DNA of 64,000 bases from Mycolicibacterium goodii (GCF_001187505.1 NZ_CP012150.1:5552048-5616047), one strand, 5' to 3'. Positions 1-11,247 are shown, counted from the stretch's first letter. Notes: generated by a model from the letters alone, not told the origin. Numbers and translations: made by a program.

Positions 1-188
1 ACAAGTCCAGGAACTACCTGCTGCACGGCGTGGTGCCGACCATCGGCTTCTTGATCATCGGCTATGTGCTGATCAACGCCGACGTCCTCGCCAAGGTCGG
101 CGGCATCTCGTGGCTGGTGATCGGCGCCATCGTGTTCGCCATCAACAAGGTTCGCGGCCGCGGGGTCCCGGCACTGACCGAGGCCTGA
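1..188 (+). CDS. C-terminal end of an APC-family amino-acid permease (partial)
   Basis: The reading frame is open from base 3 to the TGA at 186-188, giving the last 61 residues of a membrane protein. It has two hydrophobic helices (around GFLIIGYVLI and WLVIGAIVFAI) separated by a short NADVLAKVGG loop, and a basic, polar tail. This layout matches the C-terminus of amino acid/polyamine permeases of the APC superfamily, where the last two helices have this spacing and a similar NAD-containing loop. The rest of the gene lies outside the window, so substrate cannot be judged. It ends 44 bases before the next gene. Confidence 0.6.
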   Translation, partial: KSRNYLLHGVVPTIGFLIIGYVLINADVLAKVGGISWLVIGAIVFAINKVRGRGVPALTEA

Positions 189-232
189 ATTCGGTGCGGT
201 GCAAGCGCCGAACACCCGCTTACGCTTGCACC

Positions 233-529
233 ATGTATGCCGCCCGTGCCTGCGCACTCGCCGCATTGACACTGCTCGCCGGGGGTTGCCCGACGTCCGA
301 GTCGGCAACCCCCTCGAGCGCGCCGCCAGCGCAACTGTCCCGACAGGACGCGATCGCGGTTCTGACCAATAGCGACGAGGTCGACAAGCTCGTCAAGCTG
401 GAAGAAGTTCTTGGACCACTGATCTCGGAACTTCGCGACGCTCCCGATGAGCGCTACATGTCAGATCCCCGATGGGACAATGTGATAAGCGCAGCGGTCG
501 CAGCTCTAGCAGCAATGAACCGCTCGTAA
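233..529 (+). CDS. Small putative lipoprotein or secreted protein
   Basis: A 98-residue protein. The start at 233 is chosen because it opens directly with a short signal-like stretch (MYAARACALAALTLLAGGC) ending in Cys19. The frame extends further upstream, but that part is arginine-rich and overlaps the preceding permease. The LLAGGC site is a loose lipobox (Gly at -1 and -2, Ala at -3). A Ser/Pro/Ala-rich linker follows, then a helical region of about 70 residues with many Asp/Glu. I do not recognise a family. It could be lipid-anchored in the cell envelope or simply secreted. It converges with hsdR, whose stop lies 72 bases away. Confidence 0.55.
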   Translation: MYAARACALAALTLLAGGCPTSESATPSSAPPAQLSRQDAIAVLTNSDEVDKLVKLEEVLGPLISELRDAPDERYMSDPRWDNVISAAVAALAAMNRS

Positions 530-600
530 CCTCCGCGTGATCGATGACTTCATGCGCCAAATCTCAGCAGTGGTCGTGGATCACGGGCTCGAACAGCGCT

Positions 601-3600
601 TCAGTCAGCGTTGGGCCAAGAATCCCGCCTTGAGCGCTCGGCGTATGCCGGTGCGAGAGCCTCCATCTGGTCGATCACCAGCTTGATTGCTGCAGGCTGC
701 TTGTCTGGTGGGTACCTGTACTTCACCAACAGGCGCTTGATCGACGACCGTAGTTTGGCGCGCACATCGTCGCGGACGGTCCAGTCGGTCTTGGTGTCCC
801 GCTGCATCACCGTCACCAATTCACGGGCGATCTGGGCCAGCACATCCTCGCCCTCGAGTTCTAAAGCGGACTCGTTCTCGGCGACGGCGTCGTAGAACGC
901 TAGTTCGTCGTGCGACAACGGAGGCGAGAACCGTTTCCCCCGATCCGTTTCCGCGGCAACCTCTTTGGCCATCTCGATCAATTCCGCGATGACTTCTGCC
1001 GAGGTGAGCTGCTGGTTCGTGTACTTGCGCATGAGTTCGGAGACACGGTCGGAGAACGCCCGCTGGCGTACCAGGTTGTTGCGCGTGGCGACGCCCATCT
1101 CTTCGGTGATCAGCGCCCGCAGGGCCTCGATAGCCAGGTGCGGGTTGTCCGACCGCTTCACCTTCGCCTCGAACTCCGGAGTGAGCTCCGACAGCGACGG
1201 CTTGGGCAGTCCGGCTGCGTCGTAGATGTCGACGATTTCGCCGGCAGCGGTCGACTCGTCGACGAGCACCGACAAGAGACGTTTGATGTCCTCGGGAATC
1301 GGTTTGCCCTCGGCCTGGCGCTGCTGCGCGTCCAGCTTGCCCATGACCACACGAACCTGTTCGTAGAACTTGACCGTCTGGCGCAGGTCGTCGAGCGTCT
1401 GGCTCCCGGCGCACAGGGACCAGGCTCGTGCCAGCTGCGCCGACAGCGTCCGGAACCGGTCCCCCAGGGTGGGCTCGGTTTGGTTGCCCGGTGTGCCCGG
1501 GTCACGCAGTTTGCCGGCAAGGTTCACTGCCGCAGTCAGCCAGCTGACCTGCTGCGACGCGACCTTCGCCCGCCAGTCGTAGACGGCGCACAGTGCGTCG
1601 AGTTGGCCGATCAGCGTGGTGGTGAGCGCTACGGCCTCGTCGATGTCCTTGCCAAGGGGTTGTTCTTTGCGGTCTGATTCGGTGTACTCGGCGAGCGCGG
1701 CGGCGAGGTTGTCCACCAGCGGTGCGTACGCGACCAGCAGCCCCGACGGCTTGCCGCGAAAGGTGCGGTTCACCCGCGCCAGGGTCTGCATGAGCAGTGC
1801 ACCCTTGAGGGGGCGATCCAGGTACAGCGTGTGCAGCGGCGGAGCGTCGAACCCGGTGAGCATCATGTCCTTGACGATGACGATCTGCAGCTCGTCGTCG
1901 GGGTCGCGCAGCCGCTTCTGGATCACCTTGTTCAGGGCTTCACGACGCACATGCTTGGCGATCAGCCCCGTATCCTGCGGGGTGCCGGAGTAGACGACCT
2001 TGACGACGCCTTTGTCGACGGCATCGTCGCGCCACTCCGGTCTGAGCTTGATGACTTCCTCGTACAGCCGCGCACAGATCTCGCGGGTGGCGCCGACGAT
2101 GAAGGCCTTGCCCGGTGATTCGATGAAGGGCTTCATCGCCTCGGAGCGGGCTTCCCAGTGGGTGACGATGTCCTCGGCGAGTTTCGCCAACCGCTCCGGG
2201 GCACCGTAAATCGCGTTGATCACGGCGACGGACTTCTCGATATGGGCCCGTTCCACGTCGTCGAGACCGAGGGTCGCCTCATCGACGGCGTGATCGAGGT
2301 CTTCTTCGCTGAGTTTCTCCGACCACCCGACCTTGGCCAGCCGTGGCTCGAAGAACACCGGCACGGTGGCTTTGTCCTTGACTGCTCGTGTCAGGTCGTA
2401 GACGTCGATGTCGGGGCCGAAGACGTCTCGGGTGTTGCGGTCGACCTCGGAGATAGGGGTGCCGGTGAAGGCGATGAACACCGCGTTGGGCAGGGCGTCG
2501 CGGATGTGGCGGGCGTAGCCGTCGAGGTCGTCATAGTGGCTGCGGTGGGCCTCGTCGACGACGACGATGATGTTGCGCCGATCGGTGAGCAGAGGATGAT
2601 CGGCGCCTAATTCCTGCTCCTGCTTGGTGAGGCCGAACTTCTGCAGGGTGGTGAAGTAGATGCCGCCGGTCGTGCGATTGCTGAGCTCGTCGCGTAGTTC
2701 GGCGCGTTTGGTGATTTTTTTCGGTGATTCGCCGAGCAGCCGGGATCTGTTGAACGTCTCGTAGAGCTGGGAGTCCAGTTCCTTGCGGTCGGTGACGACT
2801 ACGATGGTGGGGTTCTTCAGCTTCGGCTGCTGGGCGACCAGGTGGGCGTAGAGCTCCATCTCCATCGACTTGCCCGAGCCTTGGGTGTGCCAGACGACGC
2901 CCGCCTTGCCGTTGGTCTCGGCGGCCTGCACTGTCGAGCCGACGGCCTTGGTGACCGCAAAATACTGGTGCGGCTTGGCGATTCGTTTGGTGAGGCCGTC
3001 GCCGTCCTCGTCGAACGCAGTGAAGTTGCGCAGCATTTGGAGAAAGCGCTCGGTGTTGAAGAGGCCGTCGATCAGCGTTTCCAGTTCGATCGGTACGGTT
3101 TCGTCGTCGGCCACCGCCCCGATCCGGACAAGCTTGCCGTCGTCGTCGACGTTCCAGGGCGCGAAATGCTCCAGCGGGGTGAACGGAGTGCCGTAGCGCG
3201 CGTTGATGCCGTCGCTGACCACGGTGAGAACCGCGAAGCGGAATGCCATCGGAAATTCGCGCAGGTAGGTCTGCAGCTGCGCGTGCGCCCTGGCGATATC
3301 AGCGTGTTTGGCGCCCGCTTGTTTGAGTTCGAAGATGGCAACCGGCAGCCCGTTGAGGTAGAGCACGATGTCGAAGCGGCGCTGGAGTTCTGCCGTGCGG
3401 ACCGTGACTTGTTGGACGGCAAGAAATTCGTTGTCGTCAGGCCGGTGGCTGACGAGTCTGATGGTCGGGTTCTGCTCGATGCCCTCGGAGTCGATGTAGC
3501 TGATCCCGCGGTAGCCGCCGACCAGGTACTGATGCAGCCGGAAATTCTCGGCCAACGCATCCTGTGACTGGGGCTGCAGGATCGCGGCGCGCGCTTGATC

Positions 3601-3798
3601 TAAATACTCCCCCGGAACACCGGGGTTGAGTTCCCGCATCTTGGCCAGCATGCGGTCGGGCAGCACGATGTCGGCCCATGTGTCCCGGCCACTGGCGGTG
3701 CCCGGAGCAATGTCGGTGCCGGTCAGCTTCCGCCACTCGTGTTCGGCAAGAGCGTCAAGGGCGACAAGTTCCCAGTCGGCCTCGCTGAATCCGGTCAT
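601..3798 (-). CDS. hsdR: Type I restriction endonuclease, R (motor/nuclease) subunit
   Basis: A 1065-residue HsdR, normal length for the family. It cleaves unmethylated DNA after ATP-driven translocation as part of the R2M2S complex. The N-terminal third holds a PD-(D/E)XK nuclease core with the FDIVLYLNG...IFELKQ arrangement around residue 150-160. The translocase part has a Walker A (HTQGSGKS, Lys near 310), a DEAH box (VVVDEAHRS), a helicase motif III (FTGTP), and late motifs VKDMMLTGFDAP and QTLARVNR. Its ATG overlaps the stop of the DUF1016 gene by 4 bases (3795-3798), so translation is probably coupled. It is the last gene of the leftward hsd operon. All key motifs are present, so it looks functional. 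Confidence 0.95.
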   Translation of the reverse strand: MTGFSEADWELVALDALAEHEWRKLTGTDIAPGTASGRDTWADIVLPDRMLAKMRELNPGVPGEYLDQARAAILQPQSQDALAENFRLHQYLVGGYRGISYIDSEGIEQNPTIRLVSHRPDDNEFLAVQQVTVRTAELQRRFDIVLYLNGLPVAIFELKQAGAKHADIARAHAQLQTYLREFPMAFRFAVLTVVSDGINARYGTPFTPLEHFAPWNVDDDGKLVRIGAVADDETVPIELETLIDGLFNTERFLQMLRNFTAFDEDGDGLTKRIAKPHQYFAVTKAVGSTVQAAETNGKAGVVWHTQGSGKSMEMELYAHLVAQQPKLKNPTIVVVTDRKELDSQLYETFNRSRLLGESPKKITKRAELRDELSNRTTGGIYFTTLQKFGLTKQEQELGADHPLLTDRRNIIVVVDEAHRSHYDDLDGYARHIRDALPNAVFIAFTGTPISEVDRNTRDVFGPDIDVYDLTRAVKDKATVPVFFEPRLAKVGWSEKLSEEDLDHAVDEATLGLDDVERAHIEKSVAVINAIYGAPERLAKLAEDIVTHWEARSEAMKPFIESPGKAFIVGATREICARLYEEVIKLRPEWRDDAVDKGVVKVVYSGTPQDTGLIAKHVRREALNKVIQKRLRDPDDELQIVIVKDMMLTGFDAPPLHTLYLDRPLKGALLMQTLARVNRTFRGKPSGLLVAYAPLVDNLAAALAEYTESDRKEQPLGKDIDEAVALTTTLIGQLDALCAVYDWRAKVASQQVSWLTAAVNLAGKLRDPGTPGNQTEPTLGDRFRTLSAQLARAWSLCAGSQTLDDLRQTVKFYEQVRVVMGKLDAQQRQAEGKPIPEDIKRLLSVLVDESTAAGEIVDIYDAAGLPKPSLSELTPEFEAKVKRSDNPHLAIEALRALITEEMGVATRNNLVRQRAFSDRVSELMRKYTNQQLTSAEVIAELIEMAKEVAAETDRGKRFSPPLSHDELAFYDAVAENESALELEGEDVLAQIARELVTVMQRDTKTDWTVRDDVRAKLRSSIKRLLVKYRYPPDKQPAAIKLVIDQMEALAPAYAERSRRDSWPNAD

Positions 3799-4901
3799 GT
3801 CTCATCTCCTGGGTGGGAGTTGCTCTCGAGCTCCGCCTCGAGTTCTTCGACTGTGGGAAGGCTAGTTTCGAGTTCTTCAGGCAAATTCGCCGTAATCGTG
3901 GTCTTCCACTCCGCAACTCCGATGGGCGCGGTGTAGCCGCGCAATGCGTATTCGGCGACGACGTTGTCTTTGGTCTTGCAGAGAATCAGGCCGATGGTGG
4001 GCTTGTCATCAGCGTGGCGCAGCAGGTCGTCGACGGCGGCCATGTACATGCCCAGCTGCCCGAGGTAGCTGGGGTCGAAGTCGCCGACCTTGAGCTCGAT
4101 CACCACGAAGCTTCGCAGCCTCAGGTGGTAAAAGAGCAGGTCGGCGTAGAAGTCGGCGTCGCCGATTTCGAGGTGGACCTGGCGCCCGACGAAGGCGAAG
4201 CCCTGGCCGAGTTCGAGCAGGAACTTCTCGACATGGTCGGTCAGCGCGAGTTCGAGGTCGCGTTCACGGCGGACGTCGGCGATGCCGACGAAGTCGAACA
4301 GGTACGGATCGCGAGTTGCCTGCTGGGCGAGGTCCGAGTCGACAGGCGGCAGTGTGCTGGAGAAGTTGGTGATCGCCTGGCCAGCGCGCAGGTGGAGCTG
4401 TCCGTCGATGTGGTGGACCAGGATGTCTCGGCTCCAGCCCTGCTCAACCGCCGCGCGCGCGTACCATAACCGCAGGTCGGGACTATCCAGTTTTTCCAGC
4501 AGTGCGATCTGATGGCGCCACGGCAATGTTGCAACGCTGCGTTGCACAATTGCCCAGTCCGGCCATGCCTCGGCGAACGTGCGCATATACCTGAGGTTCC
4601 GAGGCGAAAACCCCTTGGCGTCAGGGAACCGCTCTTTCAAGTCGGCGGCCAGTCGGTCGACGACTCGAGCACCCCAGCCTTCGAACTCCATGCGCGCCAC
4701 GATTTCTCTACCAACGCGCCAATACGTGGCAACCAACTCCTGGTTGGCGGCGATGACCGCCCGTTGTCGCCCTGCCTGGACGTGGTCGGCGACGGCGTCG
4801 AGCATCTCGGGATACCAAGCCGGCACAGCCGCCGCGGAGGGTGCCATAGGAATACGTGCGCCCGACTCGTCAGGCTTCTGCTCATGGGTCATGGCGTCCA
4901 C
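3795..4901 (-). CDS. DUF1016 / YhcG-type PD-(D/E)XK nuclease inside the hsd operon
   Basis: A 368-residue protein of the DUF1016 family. The N-terminal domain (about residues 25-180) is helical, with family hallmarks WRVGREIV, SPRNLRYMR and LPWRHQIALL. The C-terminal domain has a PD-(D/E)XK nuclease pattern: an Asp in FYADLLFYH followed by VVIELK about 15 residues on, then a GQLGMYM helix. Family members often sit inside type I restriction operons, as here between hsdS and hsdR. The exact role is not established; it may be an accessory nuclease. The start is GTG at 4901 (AAGGA close by) or ATG at 4892. A 120-base gap separates it from hsdS upstream. The last part is Glu-rich. Confidence 0.85.
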   Translation of the reverse strand: MDAMTHEQKPDESGARIPMAPSAAAVPAWYPEMLDAVADHVQAGRQRAVIAANQELVATYWRVGREIVARMEFEGWGARVVDRLAADLKERFPDAKGFSPRNLRYMRTFAEAWPDWAIVQRSVATLPWRHQIALLEKLDSPDLRLWYARAAVEQGWSRDILVHHIDGQLHLRAGQAITNFSSTLPPVDSDLAQQATRDPYLFDFVGIADVRRERDLELALTDHVEKFLLELGQGFAFVGRQVHLEIGDADFYADLLFYHLRLRSFVVIELKVGDFDPSYLGQLGMYMAAVDDLLRHADDKPTIGLILCKTKDNVVAEYALRGYTAPIGVAEWKTTITANLPEELETSLPTVEELEAELESNSHPGDET

Positions 4902-5021
4902 TGTCCTTGCGAGGGCCGACAGACGAGCGGTGCCCGCGGGCCCCTCTCCGTACCGCTGTCGGGAGACCTGTCACTCCTTCCAGTCCAGCACGAGGATCGC
5001 CAATCAACTGCGACAGGTCGG

Positions 5022-6169
5022 TCAGAGGACATCGCCGACTACTGCCTCAGCGTCCTTAACCCGGATCTTCCCTGACATCAGGTGCGGGAGGAGTTCGTCG
5101 CGGGTGCGGGCTAACACCGCAGACTCATCGGTGAGGGCTCTTGTTGCGGCGGCGAAAATCACTGCAATTCCATCGAACTGCCCTAGCATCGAGGGCACCT
5201 GAAGCACCAGCCTCTTGAGATTTCCCATGCTGATCTTCGGTTGAACCGCGCCAGTGACAAGATGAGCAACGTTCGACCGGATTATGGCCTGCCTGAGTGT
5301 CTCGGTAGCGATCCCGTTGCCTGTCAATACATGTGCGTGATTGTTGACCCATGACGGTCCCCAGATATATTGCACAATCGGGCGCCCCTTCTCGTCGATG
5401 ACTGAGCCATCCTCGCCCACCAACACCAAAGGTTCGTCGAACAATGCCTCGTTGACGAAATCCAGTCTGCCAGCAGCACCGTAGTAGGGAACGGCGCCTC
5501 TCCGTTCTTCGCGCTGGCGAGAAGACAACGGGATGCGCTGTCGGTTTCGAAAGACAGCGACGTCGCTAAGCTGCACATCACGGCTACCCGCAGATAGGGC
5601 GGCTCCGTATTCAGCCGCAACGAATGACTCAATCAATTTGAGGACACGCTCATTTGCCGCGATCTTGTCGTCGAGGGCAGTGAGGACATCCGCAATGACC
5701 GCCTGCTCGCGCACATCCTCATGCACCAGGAATCGCAGACGACCGAAGTCGCCTTTCTTGAAGTGTGGAATCATCGTACCCACGTGCATATTTTCGATGC
5801 TTGACTGAACGTCTGCAGCGCGGAGCCGGTAGTACAGATACCGGGGATTGGCAGTCGCTGGATTGGCACGGAGCGCCACCATATCCTGTGCGATACAGAA
5901 TGGCACAGGGTCTGGGACAACAGCGACCCGCCCTGGGGTGCCCTTGCACACGAACAGAACATCATTCGGTTCAGGATGTGCTCTAAACCAATTCAAGTAC
6001 GTCTCACCGTCGACGTACCTGACGTTCTCGAAAACTGGTTCGCGATGCGCACTTTTCACACAGTTTGTTGCAATCAGAGGCATGCCAGTCTCAGCTGTCG
6101 GACATGTTCGCCCCCGGTTGTCAACGATGAAGCTGACCAAATCCAGCAGGCTTCGCTCCACCAACGTGC

Positions 6170-6173
<4 letters not shown>
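5022..6173 (-). CDS. hsdS: Type I restriction-modification specificity subunit
   Basis: A 383-residue HsdS with the expected two target-recognition domains (about residues 1-150 and 195-345), each followed by a helical spacer (around REQAVIADVLTALDDKIAANERVL, and the C-terminal RTRDELLPHLMSGKIRV). The first domain has typical HsdS phrases such as IATNCVK, TMIPHFKKGDFGRL and DNRGRTCP. HsdS sets which DNA sequence HsdM methylates and HsdR attacks; the target cannot be read from sequence. The GTG start at 6173 overlaps the hsdM stop by 4 bases (GTGA), which indicates coupled translation. Slightly lower GC and less biased codons than its neighbours fit the usual horizontal exchange of hsdS genes. 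Confidence 0.92.
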
Positions 6174-7792
<1,619 letters not shown>

Positions 7793-7794
7793 TG

Positions 7795-9681
7795 CTACCC
7801 GTCCTTTCCTGTTCCTATCGCCGCGGCGACGCCGGGCGTGGTGGCTGTGGTCTTGAGCGTGAGAGCGCCGGCGGCCACTCCGTCGATCAAGGCGGATTTC
7901 AATTCTTGGGCTGCTTCGACCCGGCGGCGCGCTTCGCGCTCGAAGTTGCCCGCGTCGCGCAACGCCGCCTCGAGGAGCTCGGCCTCCTGACGGTCGAGCA
8001 CCGGCACGCTCCAGGTCTCCCACTCGCTTCCGGGGGACACCCGCTCGTTGATGACGGTGGCCAGCAGTTGCGGACCGACCGAGGCAGCGTCCGCGATCCG
8101 GATGATCCGTGCCGGCGACGCGACCATCGCCCCACCCTCGGAATCGACCCAGGCGCGGGGCCGAGGCTTTTCGAGGAACACCACATCGCCCGGCTCGGTC
8201 CGCACCGCGCGGGGATACTTGAGTTCGGCATCGAGAGGGTCCAGCGCCAGCACCCCGACCAACTCGGTGGGCAGCACCCGAACAGAACCGTCGGGTGACC
8301 CGTCGGCCGGATTGATCCGTCGGCCACGTTTGATGACCAGCTGCTTGTGGGCGTGCAGCTCACCCAGGGAACGGTGCTGCAACCTGATGTTGGCCGGTGA
8401 GGTTTCCACCAGCACGTCGAGAGGTTGCAGGGGCGTGGTCGTGACCAGAGTTGCGCGGTGCACTTTGTCCAGGTGGTCAGCAGCACCGCCGCCACCGAGC
8501 TTCACCGCCCGAACCCCGCGCGGCACCACCGGGCCCCGGGCCAGCATGGCCGCCAACGTCAACCCGCGCGCGTACCGGTAGGCGCGCCGCTCCGTCTGCG
8601 CAAGCGCCCCCGCAACGTCGGCGGCAAGGTCAGTGAAGTCAACGGTATCCTCGGCGCCGAGGTCGGCGACCGACACCACGTCGGCCTTCGCCCCACCCAC
8701 ACAGATCCACACCGCCAACGCCTGCCGGTGCGCCTCCCGCCACAGACCGCGCGGAAGGCGGAGCGCCGCCACCAGATTGCCGACCCGCAAAGCATCCGCG
8801 CGGCGAGGCTGCAGCGGCCCGGCGAGATCATCGACCAGCGAGGCCGCGGTCCCAATCACGATCGCGATGTTGCCGGAGGCCAGGCCCAGGATGATGTCAT
8901 CGAGCCGATGAAGTGAGGCCGCGACGTCGAGTCCGACCAGCGAGGACACCGATACCCGTTGTGCTGCAGATTGTTCACGCACATGGACCCCGCGGATCAG
9001 GGCTCGGCGCCGCAGATGCCGGCTGTCCGTGGCGATATCAAGGTCGCATGCCTGCGCGACGTCCAGGGCGACCGCGGAGTCCTCAGCAGACAACACCACG
9101 TCGTCCTGGCCGAGGTGGACGGCGGCGGTCTCGACAATGGACCGCAGCAGCACATTGGCGGCAGGGGTCAGGTCGCGCAGCGCGGTCTCACGCTTGAGTC
9201 GTCCACTCTCGAGCCGATCCAGCGCATCGCCCGGTCCATGAGAGGCCGCGATCAACTCGTCGACATAGGTCAGCATCTCCGGTGCCGGTGCGATGTGCCG
9301 ACACTCACCCGTAATCACCAGATCGTCGGGGTCGAACTCCTCGGCCGCGCGAACCCGCTCATCCACAGTTGTCCCAGCAAGATCCTGTCCGCTGAGAACA
9401 TGCCAGCACAATAACGTGACGATGTCTTCGAGGTCTGCGCCGTCGGGCACTGCGACTGCCGGTGCGTCGTACAGGTGTTCGGCGTTGTTTCCACGGCCCG
9501 TTTGAGTGAGCCAGTCCACGACCTGGTCACGGTCGAACCGGGCAGTTCCGCCGACGGTCTCGACCGGATCGGGAAAGGGCATCAACACGCCGCGGACCAG
9601 CGGGCGTTTCCGCCACATGCTGACGACCGGACGGCGTACCTTGGCGAGGTCAGCCACGTCCTGCAACGTCAACGTGCTCAC
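7795..9681 (-). CDS. HTH protein with HsdS-like C-terminal domain, first gene of hsd operon
   Basis: A 628-residue protein with a GTG start preceded by GGGAGG. The first 65 residues form a DNA-binding module (LTLQDVADLAKVRRPVVSMW) like MerR/AlpA helix-turn-helix domains. The middle (about 70-420) is helical and Ala/Leu-rich, without a family I know. The last 200 residues resemble half of an HsdS: a beta-rich stretch with EPGDVVFLEKP and ASPARIIRI, then a terminal helix with LKSALIDGVAAGALTL, the typical HsdS tail. It ends 2 bases before hsdM, so it belongs to the same operon. I infer an accessory specificity or control subunit; that role is not demonstrated. A palindrome upstream (9744-9763) could be its operator. 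Confidence 0.7.
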   Translation of the reverse strand: MSTLTLQDVADLAKVRRPVVSMWRKRPLVRGVLMPFPDPVETVGGTARFDRDQVVDWLTQTGRGNNAEHLYDAPAVAVPDGADLEDIVTLLCWHVLSGQDLAGTTVDERVRAAEEFDPDDLVITGECRHIAPAPEMLTYVDELIAASHGPGDALDRLESGRLKRETALRDLTPAANVLLRSIVETAAVHLGQDDVVLSAEDSAVALDVAQACDLDIATDSRHLRRRALIRGVHVREQSAAQRVSVSSLVGLDVAASLHRLDDIILGLASGNIAIVIGTAASLVDDLAGPLQPRRADALRVGNLVAALRLPRGLWREAHRQALAVWICVGGAKADVVSVADLGAEDTVDFTDLAADVAGALAQTERRAYRYARGLTLAAMLARGPVVPRGVRAVKLGGGGAADHLDKVHRATLVTTTPLQPLDVLVETSPANIRLQHRSLGELHAHKQLVIKRGRRINPADGSPDGSVRVLPTELVGVLALDPLDAELKYPRAVRTEPGDVVFLEKPRPRAWVDSEGGAMVASPARIIRIADAASVGPQLLATVINERVSPGSEWETWSVPVLDRQEAELLEAALRDAGNFEREARRRVEAAQELKSALIDGVAAGALTLKTTATTPGVAAAIGTGKDG

Positions 9682-9743
9682 GGGACCTCCCTTCCGACTT
9701 TGCCCACGGTATATGGAGGTGACGTTCTAATCAACGAAATTCC

Positions 9744-9763
9744 CTGATAAGCCCCCTTATCAG
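9744..9763. promoter_or_regulatory. 20-bp palindrome between divergent genes (candidate operator)
   Basis: A perfect 8-bp inverted repeat, CTGATAAG, then CCCC, then CTTATCAG, lies in the 168-base gap between the hsd operon (leftward from 9681) and the coiled-coil protein gene (rightward from 9850). Its symmetry and central position suit a dimeric regulator acting on both promoters. The HTH protein encoded at 9681 is the obvious candidate binder, but that is inference. The rest of the gap holds AT-rich promoter-like stretches. Confidence 0.5.
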
Positions 9764-9781
9764 TGTTTACGATTGTCGACA

Positions 9782-9810
9782 TTCAATTCTCGGTCGATTC
9801 TGCATATACA
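9782..9810 (+). promoter_or_regulatory. Candidate sigma-A-type promoter for the 9850 gene
   Basis: TTCAAT at 9782-9787 and TATACA at 9805-9810 are 17 bases apart, a plausible -35/-10 pair. Transcription would start near 9817, about 33 bases before the ATG at 9850, which has the strong ribosome site AGAAGGAG at 9836-9843. The -10 lies about 40 bases downstream of the palindrome. This is pattern reading only. Confidence 0.35.
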
Positions 9811-9849
9811 GCCGCGACAGCGTGGCACTCATCACAGAAGGAGACCGAC

Positions 9850-11247
9850 ATGAGCGACACCCGGCAGGCGCACTTCGACGAATCCTTAACAGGAGTCCAT
9901 ATCGAACGACTGACGGTTCGCGACAAGGACGTGGTCCGGGAAGCCCAACGGTGGACCACAGGCGAACGAGGCCCCGCCGTGGATGAACGCGACATCCTCA
10001 CTCGTGCCAATCTCGCCGCCTTCGTCACCGAGGCCATCAAGATCGGGTCACACGCCCTCTCCGCTGCCGGCCAAACCCAAGAAGCACGGGCACTCGAACA
10101 GATGATGAAGGATCTCGGTGACAAGGCAGCCGAGACGAGCACGAAGGCCGCCGAGGTCACCGCTGGTGCGGCGAAATCCGCGGCGGAAGCCGTCGCCAAG
10201 GCCTCCCAAGACGCCAAAAAGGCCATCGCTGAGGCAGACAAGACCACTCGAAGGGAACTGCAGGACTCCACGAAAACGGTGGTGGACGAGGTTCGGCGCC
10301 TCTTCGGAGGTGACAACCCGGAAGTGGTAGAGCGGCTGCTTCCCGTGCTGCAGAAGTTCGGCGCCGACCTAGACGCCAAGGCCAAAGCGACCTTCGTTGA
10401 GCTGCACACCAAAGCGGTCAAGCAATTCGATCCCAGTGATCCCACATCACCGATCGCCAAACACACCGCCGCTCTGGAGGTCCAGCAGCAGACACTCACC
10501 AAGCTCATCGCCGAGAACCACACCGATCTGGTTAAGAAGGTCGACGATGTTGTGGTGGCGTTGAAGCTGCAGGAAGCTAAGCGGTCTGTGACCACCCGGT
10601 CCCCCGAGAAGGGTTTCGAGTACGAGGACGCGATGGGCATTCTGCTGCAGGACATTGCGGCTGGGCTAGGCGACGAGTACACCGACACCCGCAACACCAC
10701 GGGTTTGATCTCGCGCTGCCAAAAGGGTGATGGCGTGCTCACCATCGATGGGCGTCCGACTCACATCGTCATCGAGATGACAGACTCAGCGAATCGCAAG
10801 TGGGGTCCGTACTTTGACGAGGCCGAGCGCAATCGGGAGGCCAGCGCATCACTCGGGCTTGTTCCCACTCCCGAACAGAATGGAGGACAGTCAATCCGCA
10901 CGATGGGCGCTCGGCGCATCGTGATGGCCTTCGACCCGCGGACTGACGACCCAGCCCTCCTTCGCACCGTTGTCATGCTCCTGCGGGCCAGTGCGCTGAC
11001 GGCATCAAGCCGCCGCGGTGCAGACGAAATCGCCACTGCGGAAGAGAAGATCACTGAGGCGGTCAGTCAGTTGGCCAAGATTGACAAGGTCAAGACGCTT
11101 GCTACCTCCATCCAGAAAAACGCCACGAGGATTGAGACCGACTGCACCGGCATCAGTTCCGGAATTCAGCGGTTGCTGGCTGACGCACTTGCTGCCCTCT
11201 CGGAAGTCCCCGGAGACGAGACCCACGACTCGGCCGTCGCGTCCTGA
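9850..11247 (+). CDS. Coiled-coil protein with nuclease-like C-terminal half, divergent from hsd operon
   Basis: A 465-residue protein. The start at 9850 is fixed by AGAAGGAG 6 bases upstream; the frame runs back to 9763, but without a ribosome site. Residues about 85-145 are an Ala/Lys/Glu-rich coiled coil (KAAETSTKAAEVTAG and following). A second helical stretch runs to about 255. Then comes a conserved-looking block (KGFEYEDAMGIL, IAAGLGDEYTDT, CQKGDGVLTI, IVIEMTDS, NREASASLGLV). The order GD...IEM resembles a PD-(D/E)XK fold, but the usual Lys after the Glu is replaced (EMT), so it may be a degenerate nuclease or a nucleic-acid-binding relative. The C-terminus is helical. Position suggests a partner or regulator of the restriction genes; function is unknown. 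Confidence 0.75.
   Translation: MSDTRQAHFDESLTGVHIERLTVRDKDVVREAQRWTTGERGPAVDERDILTRANLAAFVTEAIKIGSHALSAAGQTQEARALEQMMKDLGDKAAETSTKAAEVTAGAAKSAAEAVAKASQDAKKAIAEADKTTRRELQDSTKTVVDEVRRLFGGDNPEVVERLLPVLQKFGADLDAKAKATFVELHTKAVKQFDPSDPTSPIAKHTAALEVQQQTLTKLIAENHTDLVKKVDDVVVALKLQEAKRSVTTRSPEKGFEYEDAMGILLQDIAAGLGDEYTDTRNTTGLISRCQKGDGVLTIDGRPTHIVIEMTDSANRKWGPYFDEAERNREASASLGLVPTPEQNGGQSIRTMGARRIVMAFDPRTDDPALLRTVVMLLRASALTASSRRGADEIATAEEKITEAVSQLAKIDKVKTLATSIQKNATRIETDCTGISSGIQRLLADALAALSEVPGDETHDSAVAS

Noticed and set aside
110..232. Upstream extension of the small lipoprotein
   Set aside because: It overlaps the permease C-terminus and would bury the signal peptide.
7793..8023. Longer N-terminus for HsdM starting at 8023
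   Set aside because: The extension overlaps the upstream gene, is Arg-rich, and the start at 7792 has a ribosome site and the conserved beginning.
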